A stretch of 64,000 nucleotides of DNA from Stappia taiwanensis (GCF_014635285.1 NZ_BMCR01000003.1:62001-126000); one strand, 5' to 3'. Counted from the stretch's first letter, positions 1 to 9,128 are shown. Numbers and translations are program-made. Notes: generated by a model from the letters alone, not told the origin.

Positions 1-3000
1 TTACCACTGGCCCCCAGCGTGACCACATTGTCGCCCGCGCTGGTGGTCAGCGTCGCCGCGCCGTTGCCGGTCGGGTCGTTGAGGGTCAGGTTCGGGGCGA
101 AGAGCTGGATGGTCGGTGGCACGGTCAGATTGACGACAATGGCCTGGCTGCCGCCGGCCCCGTCGCCGAAACTCAGAAGTTGCTGCGTGTCTTTCAGATT
201 GAGGGTGTTGTCGCCATTGGTGCCCACGGCTGTGATCGCACTGCCGTTGTTGATCAGAATGATGATGTCGCCGGCCGCCGCCGCAAGCTCCGCAGCGGCA
301 AGCGTCATGGGGTTCGCCGCATCCGATCCCGACCCGTCGCCGCCGCCGGCGGCGCCATCGGCATCGACGAAATAGATCCGGCCAATGCCGAAGCCCTTGC
401 CCGGGCTGCCCGCGAAGGCCACGTCCTGGAAATTGTAGGTTCCGGCGACCGGAGCGGAACTGGCGTCGATGCCAGTGGTCGCGTCGATGGTCGATCCGGT
501 GTCGATGCCGCTTTCGCCGTCACCAAAGGTGAAGGTCAGGTCAGTCGCGGCGCCGAGCAGCACGCCGGTGTCGACGCCCGAAATGCTGGCATTCTCGCCG
601 GCAACCGTTGTATCGCCCACCTGGACCGTGCCGCCGCCGGTGGCGGTTTGCAGATCGATGCCGATGGTGCCGGTGGTCGAGGAACTGGTGACGTCGAAGT
701 CGCCGAAGGTCATTGTGCCCGAGTAGGCGCCATCGATATCCAGCGCCGTCTGGCCCTGCAGCAGGTTGGTGTCGAAATCGGCGATCGTGATGGTGTTTGA
801 GACGGTTCCAGACACCGAAATGGCGTTGGTCCCGTTGGCGGTGCCGTTGATGTCGACATCGCCGAGCACGATGTCTCCACCGGTTGTCGCTCCGCTGAGC
901 GAGATGCCGTTTCCGCTCGTTGCGATATTCACGGTGTCGAAATGCAGTCCGGCCGATCCGATGGTGGAATTGAAGAGCAGGAGGCCGGTGCCGGTTCCCG
1001 AAGCGGTCAGCGTGTTGAGGCCGGGCGCGCTTGCGACGCTGGCCCGCGCGCTCGAAATGCTCAAGGCGGTGCCGCCGGTCGTCGAGACGGCGAGGCCGCC
1101 CTCGAAGCGTGTTTCGCCATCACCATCGTTGTCGGCGATCGTCACAGCCGTGCTGGTCTGGGATGAGGTGCGCACGTTCGTAAGGGTCGTCGTCGCGTCC
1201 GCGTCATGCGATCTTATGCCGTTGAAGACGGCGTCCAACCGCGCTTGGTTGGTCGTGTTGCCGAGGTTGATCGTGCCGCCGGCATCCGAGCCGATGGACA
1301 GCGCAGAGGAGCTGGGAGCTGAGGTTGAACCGATCTGTACGGTGCCGCTGGAGGTGGTGCCGAGATTCAGCGTTCCGCTCGTTTGCGCAATAACGATACC
1401 GCTGGTCCCGCCGTCGATGTTCAGGCCGGTGATGCCATTGGCGGTTCCCGTGCCGATCGAGACCGTGCCGTTCGCGCCGGAAACGGTAACGCCCGCGCCA
1501 CCGGCGCCCAGGTCGATATCCGCCGCGGTCAGCGAGAAGCCGTTCGCACCGCCGACGCCCTGGATTTCGATGGCCGCGCCGGTATGACCGTCGAGGTCGG
1601 CGGAGCCGAGCGCGATCCCGCCGAGTGTCGTGTCCAGGTTGGCGGCCCGGATGCCGGGCAACACTCCGCTCGAAGAGCCGGTGACGGAATCGAAGGTCAC
1701 CCCACCGGAGCCGATCGCCGTGCCGTAGACATTGAAGGCGGTGCCGCCCGATGTGGAGATGCTCCGCGTCCCGGCCGCCGCCACGCTGATGCTGCCGCCG
1801 TTGGTGGCAAGAAACCCGTCGGAGCCGGTGGTCGCGATCTCCAGACCGCCAGTGAAGGCGTTCGCCGATGATTGGCCGTTGTTGTCGATACCGACGCCCA
1901 CGCCGCCACCGAGCGCTGTTGTGGTGCCCAGCGACACCTGACCGCCGAAGGTCACATCGTTCGCAGCCGCAGCGCTGTGAATGACAATGCCGGAGGCGCC
2001 GGCGCCGTTCGACGAAATGGTGCCGAAGTGGCTGAAGCTGCCGCCAATCCGGCCGGTGATTGACACTGCGATCCCGGAGGTGTTGTCGATCGAGCTGGAG
2101 GCGTTGAAGGAAATCGCCGCATCTCCGCCGGCCACGCGCAGCGCCTTGCTGCCGGTGATGTCGACGTTGTTGCCGGTAACGGTCCCCTGGGCATTGATGA
2201 TGGCAACGCCCGTGCCGGAGGTATTGTCGACCGAGACATTGGTCAGGGTCACGGCGCCGGTGGTGTTGGTAAGGGAGATGCCGTTGACGGCGGTTGTTCC
2301 GCCCGAACCGATGGTGACCCCTTCGATGGTCAGACCGGAAATACCCGTGCCCGACAGCGCCGTTCCCGCACTGCTGCCCAGGGTGATGTTGCGCACGGCA
2401 TTGTTGTTGCCCACCTCGATGGTGCTGACCGCGCCCGACGAATTGGTCAGGGTCGCCGCGCCATTGCCGGTCGGGTCGGAAATGACCGTTGAGCCTGTGG
2501 GGATATTGTCGCCGGTGATGCTGGCCGCAACCAGAAGGCCGGCATCGACAAAGGTGCGGCCGTCGCCGAAGGTATCGACGGTCTGGTTGTCGCCAAGGGC
2601 GAAGGTCAGGCCCGCCGTGTCGATTGCCGCGCCATCGTTGATCAGGATGAAATTGACGGTGCCAAGGCCCCCGGCGGCGCCAATCGCGGTGGAGATGGAG
2701 GCCCGATTGTCGACCGAGGAGCCATCCCCGGTGCCGGTTGCCGTAGCGGCGACGAAATAGTTCGGCGTGCCGGCGGTCAGGAAGTTGAACCCGCCGGTAA
2801 AGGTGGTGGTGCCGAAGGAATAGCTGCCGCTTGCGGCGTTGACGCCGATGCCGTCGAGCGCGAAGGCGAGCCCGCCGATGTCTCCGCCACCCCAGGTGAA
2901 CACCGCATCGGGCGCGGCGAAGGCCGCGCCATTGGTGCCAAGCACGATGCCCACGTCCACATTGGTGACGGTGCCGCCATTGGTGATGGTGACACTGCGT

Positions 3001-4964
3001 CCGTTGAGCGTGCCGGAGATGTCAACGCCGCGGCTCCCGGCGACACCGGTACCGGTAACGTCCAGGCTCTGCATTGTGAGCGTGGCGTCGGCGCCCGCCA
3101 TATTGAGACCAGTGCCGCCGCCAAGACCGGTGATGTCTACATCGCCAAAGGTCAGGGTCGCATTGGTGGTGCCGCTGAGGTCGATGCCGTCGCTGGATGC
3201 GGCTGCGCCAAGGCCGTTGATCTCGGTGGTGCCGGAAAAGCCGTAGCTGCCGCCGCCGCTGACCTGGATTCCATCGCCGCCAACCGTGTTGGCGGTGAAA
3301 TCGGTGACATTGATCACGCCGGTGTTGTTGGTGAAGGTCAGCGCGTTGCCGGTGACATTGCTGATGCTGACCGTCGACAGCGTCGTTGTGCCGGTGTTGT
3401 TGGCGATGGTGATGCCGCTGCCGGCGCCGTTGATGGTGATGTTCGACAGGGTGGCGGCGTGGTTGTTCAGGAAGATGGCGCTGCCGCCAATGCCGCTGAA
3501 CGAGAGGCCCGACAGCGTCAGGTTGCTGGCGCCGGTGATGTGAATGCCGTCGCCCGTGGTGTTCTGCAGCGACAGATCCTGCAAGGTGGCATCGGCAACC
3601 GCGTTGCCGCCCACCGCGATGGCTCCGCCCTGGATCGTCAGGTCGCGGATGGTCGCGCCGCTGGCAAGGGTGACGGTGGTGACGCCCGGGTCGCCATCGA
3701 TGGTGCCATTGGTGCCCGAAAGCAGGAAATTGGTGGTGGTTCCGTCGCTGAGCTGTACCGCGACCGTCTCGCCGCCGCCGGTCAGGATCTGCCCCTGCTG
3801 CAGGGTGACGCCGGAGGTGGAAATGGTGCCGTTGTCGCCAAGCGCGATCACCAGCCCGTCGACGCCGGCATTCGCCACCGCCGTTGCCAGGGAGGTCGGG
3901 TCGGCGTAGGAGCCGGTGCCGCCGCCGACGCTGTCGGCATAGTAAACCCCGCCGTAGACCCGGCCGGTCGCCGGGTTGATCACCGCCACGCTGCTTGCGG
4001 CGGAGGTGTTCGTCTTGCTGCCCGCGCGGATGCCCTTGTCACGGCGCACGCCTTCGGTCATGCGCTGTTCCAGCGGCGACAGGGTGCTTGGAGCGGTCGC
4101 CCCCACGGTTTCGCCGAACAGCGGGATTCGCAGCCGGGCCGTTGCCAGCGCGTCCAGATCGTCCTCGCTGTCGAGCACCAGTTCCGCGCCCAGGGTGAAG
4201 CGCGAGCCGGAGAAACCGAGCACGTCGTTGATCCGATACTCCAGACCAACCCGGCCGCCGCTCTGGGTGTCATACCCGTCCCGGTCGTAGACATAACCGC
4301 CCACGTAGGTGCGCAGCTTCTGTTTCTCGCCAAAGGGCGAGGCGAACAACGCGCCGATCTCACCGGTCAGGCCGTAAAGCAGTGCCTCGGAACTGTTGAT
4401 TCGGGAGCGGTTCTCCACCAACTGATTGTTGGTGATGCTGACGCCGTCCGACCGAAGCGCCGATCCGGTCGAGGTGCCCCCGCCGATCGGAATATGCGCA
4501 TTCAGCCGCAGGTCGAAGATCGAGGTGAAGGCTTCAAGGCCGACGGTTGCGCCGCCGAAGTAGTTGCCATTGTCGGTCTTGACCGCATCGGCGAAGACAT
4601 TGGCGCCAAGGATCAGGTCCGGTCCGACGATATGGCGCATACCCAGGCCCACCGATGTGGAGCCGCGTGCGTTTTCGCCCACATCCAGCCGGAGGTCGAG
4701 GAAGACGAGCGATTCGCCGTCCTGGGCCAGGGGCACAAACCCTTCCAGGAAGCCGGCGGCCTCGGACCCGGCCTGTGCGCCCAGTTCACCCCAGGGACCC
4801 CAGACGGGAGCTGCGTCCTGGGCGTTGGCGGAGGCGCTCGCGCCAGCCAGCAGGGCGGCCGCGCAGGAGGAGGAGAGGAGTTCTCGTCCGGCGCCTTTCA
4901 GGAACCGGGAATGGGGGACCGGATAGGAAATGACACTCTCCCAGGAGTTCGGTAGGCAAAACAC
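1..4964 (-). CDS. Inverse autotransporter-like giant surface protein (C-terminus beyond left edge)
   Basis: An open frame of 1654 codons runs without a stop from about 4964 off the left edge. No ATG precedes the signal-like segment in frame. A GTG at 4964 is the best start and gives an extended N-terminus, then a Leu/Ala-rich segment ending near ANAQ, as in long signal peptides of large secreted proteins. The next ~220 residues look like an outer-membrane barrel: amphipathic strands such as SLVFLDLRLDV, LILGANVFAD and TYVGGYVYDRDGYD, close to the inverse-autotransporter (intimin/invasin) beta-domain pattern. After a linker, the rest is Thr/Gly/Asn-rich with endlessly repeated TGxGI and LTxSNVT-like turns, typical of a right-handed beta-helix. 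So the barrel is N-terminal and the passenger C-terminal, the reverse of classical autotransporters. An adhesin role is inference. The start is uncertain and the length beyond the window unknown. Confidence 0.8.
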   Translation of the reverse strand, partial: MFCLPNSWESVISYPVPHSRFLKGAGRELLSSSCAAALLAGASASANAQDAAPVWGPWGELGAQAGSEAAGFLEGFVPLAQDGESLVFLDLRLDVGENARGSTSVGLGMRHIVGPDLILGANVFADAVKTDNGNYFGGATVGLEAFTSIFDLRLNAHIPIGGGTSTGSALRSDGVSITNNQLVENRSRINSSEALLYGLTGEIGALFASPFGEKQKLRTYVGGYVYDRDGYDTQSGGRVGLEYRINDVLGFSGSRFTLGAELVLDSEDDLDALATARLRIPLFGETVGATAPSTLSPLEQRMTEGVRRDKGIRAGSKTNTSAASSVAVINPATGRVYGGVYYADSVGGGTGSYADPTSLATAVANAGVDGLVIALGDNGTISTSGVTLQQGQILTGGGETVAVQLSDGTTTNFLLSGTNGTIDGDPGVTTVTLASGATIRDLTIQGGAIAVGGNAVADATLQDLSLQNTTGDGIHITGASNLTLSGLSFSGIGGSAIFLNNHAATLSNITINGAGSGITIANNTGTTTLSTVSISNVTGNALTFTNNTGVINVTDFTANTVGGDGIQVSGGGSYGFSGTTEINGLGAAASSDGIDLSGTTNATLTFGDVDITGLGGGTGLNMAGADATLTMQSLDVTGTGVAGSRGVDISGTLNGRSVTITNGGTVTNVDVGIVLGTNGAAFAAPDAVFTWGGGDIGGLAFALDGIGVNAASGSYSFGTTTFTGGFNFLTAGTPNYFVAATATGTGDGSSVDNRASISTAIGAAGGLGTVNFILINDGAAIDTAGLTFALGDNQTVDTFGDGRTFVDAGLLVAASITGDNIPTGSTVISDPTGNGAATLTNSSGAVSTIEVGNNNAVRNITLGSSAGTALSGTGISGLTIEGVTIGSGGTTAVNGISLTNTTGAVTLTNVSVDNTSGTGVAIINAQGTVTGNNVDITGSKALRVAGGDAAISFNASSSIDNTSGIAVSITGRIGGSFSHFGTISSNGAGASGIVIHSAAAANDVTFGGQVSLGTTTALGGGVGVGIDNNGQSSANAFTGGLEIATTGSDGFLATNGGSISVAAAGTRSISTSGGTAFNVYGTAIGSGGVTFDSVTGSSSGVLPGIRAANLDTTLGGIALGSADLDGHTGAAIEIQGVGGANGFSLTAADIDLGAGGAGVTVSGANGTVSIGTGTANGITGLNIDGGTSGIVIAQTSGTLNLGTTSSGTVQIGSTSAPSSSALSIGSDAGGTINLGNTTNQARLDAVFNGIRSHDADATTTLTNVRTSSQTSTAVTIADNDGDGETRFEGGLAVSTTGGTALSISSARASVASAPGLNTLTASGTGTGLLLFNSTIGSAGLHFDTVNIATSGNGISLSGATTGGDIVLGDVDINGTANGTNAISVSGTVSNTITIADFDTNLLQGQTALDIDGAYSGTMTFGDFDVTSSSTTGTIGIDLQTATGGGTVQVGDTTVAGENASISGVDTGVLLGAATDLTFTFGDGESGIDTGSTIDATTGIDASSAPVAGTYNFQDVAFAGSPGKGFGIGRIYFVDADGAAGGGDGSGSDAANPMTLAAAELAAAAGDIIILINNGSAITAVGTNGDNTLNLKDTQQLLSFGDGAGGSQAIVVNLTVPPTIQLFAPNLTLNDPTGNGAATLTTSAGDNVVTLGASG
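60..375 (-). repeat. Passenger module copy C (YFVDA...FGDG...DPTGNGAATL)
   Basis: This segment of the giant surface protein encodes, in protein order, YFVDADGAAGGGDGSG, a run ending IIILINNGSAI, then LLSFGDG and finally DPTGNGAATLT. The same order of motifs occurs at 2443-2760. DNA identity is highest around the GNGAATL codons (positions 56-80 against 2457-2477). It marks an internal domain duplication about 2.4 kb apart. Confidence 0.7.
2443..2760 (-). repeat. Passenger module copy B (YFVAA...FGDG...DPTGNGAATL)
   Basis: Second copy of the module seen at 60-375: YFVAATATGTGDGSS, then VNFILINDGAAI, VDTFGDG and DPTGNGAATLT. A third, more diverged copy (VYYADSVGGGTGS...) lies at about 3750-3950, right after the barrel domain. 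The copies probably cap successive beta-helix blocks of the passenger. Confidence 0.7.
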
Positions 4965-5244
4965 GGTCCGAGTGGGGAGGTGGTGCCGAATGGACTAACT
5001 CCACCATCGGTAGAAAGCGTTAATCAGTTACGCTGCGTCAAAATTCCAAGGCAAGACCCGTACCGCAGGTTGTGGTTGGCGGCGGTTGGATTTTGATGTG
5101 GCTGTTGCGAATATGCGACAGATGACGGGTGCTTTTGCTGTGAGGCAACCAGAAGAAGTGGAACTGTGTGCCGTCCGGTGAGCGTCTGCGGGCGGCTGGC
5201 TTGGGGCCGGGCCGGGCGAGAGTTGATCAGGAAAAGGAAGAACC

Positions 5245-5733
5245 GTGTTGGAAGTGATGCCGGAACTGCTAGCCGAGGACGCGTTTGCGCCCTATGGGCG
5301 GGTGATCGATGCGGATTTCGACCGCAGCCATCTGATCAACGATGGCCGGACGCGGAGGTTTCACGCTCTGGCGAGGGCCGAGCCGGGGGAGGGGGGCGAG
5401 GCGATTCTGTCGATCTTCCGCGGCACGCCCTGGCCAGCACCCATCGAGATCCGGATGCTGGAACGTCATCCGCTGGGGGCGCAGGCTTTCGTGCCGATGG
5501 AGCGACACCCCTGGCTTGTGGTCGTGGCCGAACGGCCTGAGGCCGCCGCTTGCCGCTGTTTTCTGGCGCGGGGGGATCAGGGCGTGCAGATCGCCCGTGG
5601 GGTCTGGCACCATCCGCTGCTCGTGCTGCAGCCGATGCAAGACTTCCTGGTTGTCGACCGGGCGGGGCCGGGTAACAATCTGGAGGAAGTGTTTTTCGTC
5701 GACGGAGACTGGGCGCGCATCGCGCCGGTCTGA
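5245..5733 (+). CDS. allA: Ureidoglycolate lyase
   Basis: A 162-residue protein matching the ureidoglycolate lyase family, which splits ureidoglycolate into glyoxylate and urea at the end of allantoin/purine breakdown. Family signatures include an N-terminal FAPYGRVI, the central SIFRGTPWP and ERHPLGAQAFVPM with the conserved His, and GVWHHPLL near the C-terminus. The length fits the ~160-residue family. GTG at 5245 is preferred because an AGGAAAAGGAAG stretch lies 5-8 nt upstream; an in-frame ATG follows at 5257. No other allantoin gene is in the window, so it is an isolated member here. The neighbours are the divergent surface protein on the left and the convergent TRAP genes on the right. 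Confidence 0.9.
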   Translation: MLEVMPELLAEDAFAPYGRVIDADFDRSHLINDGRTRRFHALARAEPGEGGEAILSIFRGTPWPAPIEIRMLERHPLGAQAFVPMERHPWLVVVAERPEAAACRCFLARGDQGVQIARGVWHHPLLVLQPMQDFLVVDRAGPGNNLEEVFFVDGDWARIAPV

Positions 5734-5752
5734 GTGTTCCGCAGTAGGTGAG

Positions 5753-5777
5753 CCCGGGCGCGGACGCCGCGCCCGGG
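5753..5777. terminator. Hairpin between convergent allA and dctM
   Basis: A perfect 11-bp GC stem (CCCGGGCGCGG / CCGCGCCCGGG) with an ACG loop sits in the 65-nt gap between two convergent genes. There is no strong T-run, so it may act as a weak bidirectional terminator or 3'-end stabiliser. Confidence 0.6.
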
Positions 5778-5798
5778 AATGCGATCAGGCCGAAACGA

Positions 5799-7352
5799 TC
5801 AGAAGGCGAGCTTCGGCAGGAAGGTGGCGACCGACGGCCATAGCCAGATCAGGGCCATGCCGAGGATCTGCAGCCCGATGAAGGGGATCACCCCGCGATA
5901 GATCTGACCGGTGGTGATCTCCTTCGGTGCCGCCCCGCGCAGGTAGAACAGGGAGAAGCCGAAGGGCGGGGTCAGGAACGAGGTCTGCAGGTTGATGGCG
6001 ATCAGGATCGACAGCCAGACCGGATCGTGACCCATCATGATCAGCACCGGGGCGACCAATGGCAGCAGGATCACCGAGATTTCCACGAAATCGAGGAAGA
6101 AGCCGAGCACGAAGATCAGCGCCATCACGAACAGAAGCGCCGCTTGCGGTCCGCCGGGCATGTTCGCCAGGAATTCCTCCACCCGCAGATCGCCGCCAAG
6201 GCCCCGGAACACCAGGGAGAACACGCTGGCGGTCAGGATCGTGGCGAAGATCATCGCGGTGACGCTCATGGTCGAGGTCATCACCGGCTTGAGCACCCCA
6301 CCCCGGAAGGTTCGGTGAAGCGCCTGGGCGATGGCGGCGGCGGCAATCAGCACCAGGACGGTGGCCAGCCCGCCGACCAGCCAGTCGACGAGGCCAGCGT
6401 CCGAGCGTTGCAGCCGCACCGGGTGAACGCCGATCAGAACGGCAAGAAGGCCAAGCGCGGCGGCGCCGGCGAACACCAGCCGGTTTTCGCCTTTCGACTG
6501 GCGCGCGCTGGCCATCAGCAGGGCGCCGATGGCGCCGACCGAGGCAGCTTCGCTCGGGGTGGCGATGCCGCCGAGGATCGAGCCGAGCACGGCCACGATC
6601 AGCAGCACCGGCGGCAGGATGGCGGCGGCGATCTCGCGCCGGGCGGGGCGGGTGTCGAGCGCCTTCATCGCCGGTGCGGAAGCGGGGTTCAGCCAGGCCT
6701 TGCCAAGCAGGTAGAGAATGTAGATGCCGACGAGGGTGAGGCCCGGCAGCAGCGCCGCGGCGAAGATCTGCCCCACCGAGATGGTGTCGATGGTGAACTT
6801 GCCCTCCCGGAACTGGGCCTGCTGATAGGCGTTCGACATCACGTCGGAAAGGATGATCAGCAAGGTGGAGGGCGGGATGATCTGCCCGAGCGTGCCGGAG
6901 GTGCAGACGATGCCCGACGCGAGCTTCGGATCGTAGCCGTTGCGCAGCATGGTCGGCAGGGCGATCAGCCCCATGGCGACCACCGTGGCGCCGACGATGC
7001 CGGTGGAGGCGGCCAAGAGCGCGCCGACCAGCACCACCGAGATGCCGAGCCCGCCGCGCAAGGGGCCGAACAGCCGGCCGGCGGTTTCCAACAGGTCCTC
7101 GGCGATGCGGCTTTTCTCCAGGACGATGCCCATGAAGACGAACAGCGGAATGGCGGTCAGCACCTGATTGGTCATCAGGCCAAAGACGCGCTGGCCAAGG
7201 GCGCCGAGCAGGCCCGGGTCGAACTGCCCGGTGGCCCAGCCGGCAAGGGCGAACAGGGTCGCGACGCCGGCGAGGGTGAAGGAAACCGGGTAGCCGATCA
7301 GGATGGCGCCGATCAGCGCCGCGAACATCAAGAGGTCAAGGGGCAGGCTCAT
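5799..7352 (-). CDS. dctM: TRAP transporter large permease (DctM, TakP-associated type)
   Basis: A 517-residue, very hydrophobic protein with the DctM family pattern: IPLFVFMGIVLEKS, GALLAASTGIVGATVVAMGLIALPTMLRNGY and GTLGQIIPPSTLLIILSD in the first half, and NLQTSFLTPPFGFSLFYLRG near the end. It forms the ion-coupled channel of a tripartite (TRAP) importer in the inner membrane. It is longer than the usual ~430 residues because a central stretch (about residues 285-355) adds predicted membrane segments, as in permeases paired with TakP-type binding proteins. Its start overlaps the dctQ stop by 4 nt. It is the last gene of the dctP-dctQ-dctM string lying downstream of hutU on the same strand. 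Confidence 0.93.
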   Translation of the reverse strand: MSLPLDLLMFAALIGAILIGYPVSFTLAGVATLFALAGWATGQFDPGLLGALGQRVFGLMTNQVLTAIPLFVFMGIVLEKSRIAEDLLETAGRLFGPLRGGLGISVVLVGALLAASTGIVGATVVAMGLIALPTMLRNGYDPKLASGIVCTSGTLGQIIPPSTLLIILSDVMSNAYQQAQFREGKFTIDTISVGQIFAAALLPGLTLVGIYILYLLGKAWLNPASAPAMKALDTRPARREIAAAILPPVLLIVAVLGSILGGIATPSEAASVGAIGALLMASARQSKGENRLVFAGAAALGLLAVLIGVHPVRLQRSDAGLVDWLVGGLATVLVLIAAAAIAQALHRTFRGGVLKPVMTSTMSVTAMIFATILTASVFSLVFRGLGGDLRVEEFLANMPGGPQAALLFVMALIFVLGFFLDFVEISVILLPLVAPVLIMMGHDPVWLSILIAINLQTSFLTPPFGFSLFYLRGAAPKEITTGQIYRGVIPFIGLQILGMALIWLWPSVATFLPKLAF

Positions 7353-7861
7353 GCGCCCTCCTTATGGGCGGAAAGACGCGCCAGATCCCGAAACAGGCAG
7401 GCAAGCCCCTGGATGGCGACCAGCAGGCAGAAGGCGGGGATCAGGGATTTCAGCAGGAAGGAGGCGGGGATGCCGCCCACCGAGATCGCCCCTTCCAGAA
7501 CGGACCAGGAATTGCGCACGGACGGGAAGGTGTACCAGGCAAGCACCGCCATCGACGGCAGCAGCAACACGGCGCTTCCGGCCGCGTCGATCATCGCCTG
7601 CCGGCGTCGGGACATCTGGGAATAGAAGATATCGACCCGCACATGCCCATCGACCAGCAGCGTGTAGCCGGCGCCCAGCATGAACAGGGCGGAATGCATG
7701 TAGAGCACGCCTTCGTTCAGGAAGACGAAGCTGACGCCATAGACATAGCGCAGCAGCACGACCGCGAATTGCAGAAGGATCATGGCAAGGGCCAGCCAGC
7801 GCACCAGCGCACCGGTCGCCCGGTTGATGGTGTCCAGCCTGTCGGCGAAGCGGGTGAGCAC
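7349..7861 (-). CDS. dctQ: TRAP transporter small permease (DctQ)
   Basis: About 170 residues with four predicted membrane helices, including LALAMILLQFAVVLLRYVYG and LFMLGAGYTLLVDGHVRVDIFY; the latter is the recognisable DctQ signature around the second and third helices. It is the small membrane subunit that pairs with DctM. The GTG start at 7861 has a GAGGA about 9 nt upstream. A longer reading to an ATG at 7954 would add an Arg/Pro-rich leader that crosses the intergenic hairpin region, so it was not chosen. Confidence 0.9.
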   Translation of the reverse strand: MLTRFADRLDTINRATGALVRWLALAMILLQFAVVLLRYVYGVSFVFLNEGVLYMHSALFMLGAGYTLLVDGHVRVDIFYSQMSRRRQAMIDAAGSAVLLLPSMAVLAWYTFPSVRNSWSVLEGAISVGGIPASFLLKSLIPAFCLLVAIQGLACLFRDLARLSAHKEGA

Positions 7862-7954
7862 GGTGCGGGGTCCTCGTGACCTGGCTATCGCGCTGGCGCC
7901 CGCTTGGGGGTGCCGCGCCCTGCCAGGAAGGTGGCCGAAGGATCGGAACGACAA

Positions 7955-7983
7955 CGGCGGGCCGGCGCGTGGCCGGCCCGCCG
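7955..7983 (-). terminator. Intercistronic hairpin after dctP
   Basis: A perfect 11-bp stem (CGGCGGGCCGG / CCGGCCCGCCG, 7-nt loop) lies just downstream of the dctP stop and before dctQ. Such hairpins after binding-protein genes commonly let the binding protein be made in excess of its permeases. No U-tract is seen, so attenuation or mRNA stabilisation is more likely than full termination. Confidence 0.6.
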
Positions 7984-7993
7984 CAGGAGCGCG

Positions 7994-9091
7994 TTAGTAC
8001 TTGTAATCCATCGCGCGGGCGTTCATCTGCCCGTTGTCCGCGTAGGTCATGTACTTGGCGATCGAGGCGCGATAGGCGAGGAAGCTCTCGGTGATGCGCT
8101 GGACGAGCTCGTCGCTGTCCTCGCGCAGCTCGCCGATGACCTCGCCGGCGGCATTGCCCATGGCCACGATCACGTCGTCCGGCAGCTTCTTCACCTGGAC
8201 GCCCTGCTCGGCGACGAGCTTCTCCAGCGCAAGCGCGTGCTTGGTGGAATACTCGGTCCAGACCGGATTGTAGAGCGACTCGCAGGCCATCGCCACCGCC
8301 TGCTGCAGATCAGCGGGAAGCGCGTCGTAGGCTTCCTTGTTGACGGCGCATTCCTCGGCCGAGGACGGCTCGCCAACACCGGGCCAATAGTAGTTCTTGG
8401 CCACCTGGTAGAAGCCGAGCGCCGAATCGCTCCACGGGCCGATGAACTCGCCGGCGTCGAGCGCGCCGGACTGCAGCGCCTGGAACATGTCGCGGCCGCC
8501 CATGGCCTGCACGGCCATGCCGAGCTTGGCGCACATTTCCGAGGCAAGGCCAGTGGTGCGGAACCGCAGGCCCTTCAGGTCTTCAGCCGAATTGATCTCG
8601 TTGCGGAACCAGCCGGCCCACTGCGGACCGGAGTTGCCGCACAGGAACGGCTTCAGACCGAACCGGCCGTACATTTCGTCATAGAGGGCCTGTCCGCCGC
8701 CATGGGCGAGCCAGCCGAACTGCTCGTCAGCGCGCAGGCCGAAGGGCTGCGATCCGAACAACAGGATGCCCTTGGACTTGGAGCCCCAGTAGGAGGGCAC
8801 CGCGTGGTAGAGCTCGGCGGTGCCTTCGGAAACCGCATCGAAGACGCCGTGGCCGGGCACCAGCTCGCCGGCGGCGAAAAGCTGTACCTCGATCCGCCCG
8901 CCGGACAGGGCGGTGATGCGGTCGGCGAGCATCTGCGCGGCGACGCCCGGGCCGGGCAGGTTCTTCGGCCAGGCGGTGACCATCTTCCAGCGCAGCTTGT
9001 CCTGGGCGATTGCCGGGGCGGCGAGCGTCGCGCCGGCAGCGGTAGCGGCGGCGCCAGCCGCGGCTTTTTTCAGGAAATCACGTCTTTTCAT
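7994..9091 (-). CDS. TRAP substrate-binding protein, TakP-like, Tat signal
   Basis: A 365-residue periplasmic binding protein. The start at 9091 gives a twin-arginine leader (MKRRDFLKKAAAG...APAIAQ) with an AGAGGA upstream. The body resembles TakP, the Rhodobacter 2-oxoacid-binding TRAP protein: WKMVTAWPKNL near the N-terminus, FAAGELVPGHGVFDAVSEGTAE, GPQWAGWFRNEIN and an EFIGPW-like motif in mid-protein. By family knowledge the ligand is a small carboxylate such as a 2-oxoacid. Its place directly behind hutU suggests a link to histidine breakdown products (urocanate, imidazole-pyruvate or -lactate), which is inference. Only 82 nt, with a hairpin, separate it from hutU. Confidence 0.9.
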   Translation of the reverse strand: MKRRDFLKKAAAGAAATAAGATLAAPAIAQDKLRWKMVTAWPKNLPGPGVAAQMLADRITALSGGRIEVQLFAAGELVPGHGVFDAVSEGTAELYHAVPSYWGSKSKGILLFGSQPFGLRADEQFGWLAHGGGQALYDEMYGRFGLKPFLCGNSGPQWAGWFRNEINSAEDLKGLRFRTTGLASEMCAKLGMAVQAMGGRDMFQALQSGALDAGEFIGPWSDSALGFYQVAKNYYWPGVGEPSSAEECAVNKEAYDALPADLQQAVAMACESLYNPVWTEYSTKHALALEKLVAEQGVQVKKLPDDVIVAMGNAAGEVIGELREDSDELVQRITESFLAYRASIAKYMTYADNGQMNARAMDYKY

Positions 9092-9128
9092 CGCACGTAG
9101 GTCCTCTGGTTGTTGTCGTTGCCAGGAG

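Noticed and set aside
3459-4955. A 498-codon open frame on the + strand (and several shorter ones from 19 to 4930).
   Set aside because: They run opposite the continuous 1654-codon reading of the surface protein, which has coherent signal, barrel and beta-helix patterns. The + frames are His/Arg/Gly-rich without family features and are by-products of high GC.
4786-5007. A minus-strand 73-codon frame with ATG start at the surface-protein N-terminus.
   Set aside because: It is in another frame than the signal peptide and barrel and stops within it. A frameshift linking the two is not supported, since the GTG-started frame is continuous.
6027-7625. A 532-codon + frame antisense to dctM.
   Set aside because: The translation is repetitive His/Asp/Gln/Gly-rich, with no domain, while the opposite strand encodes a clear TRAP permease.
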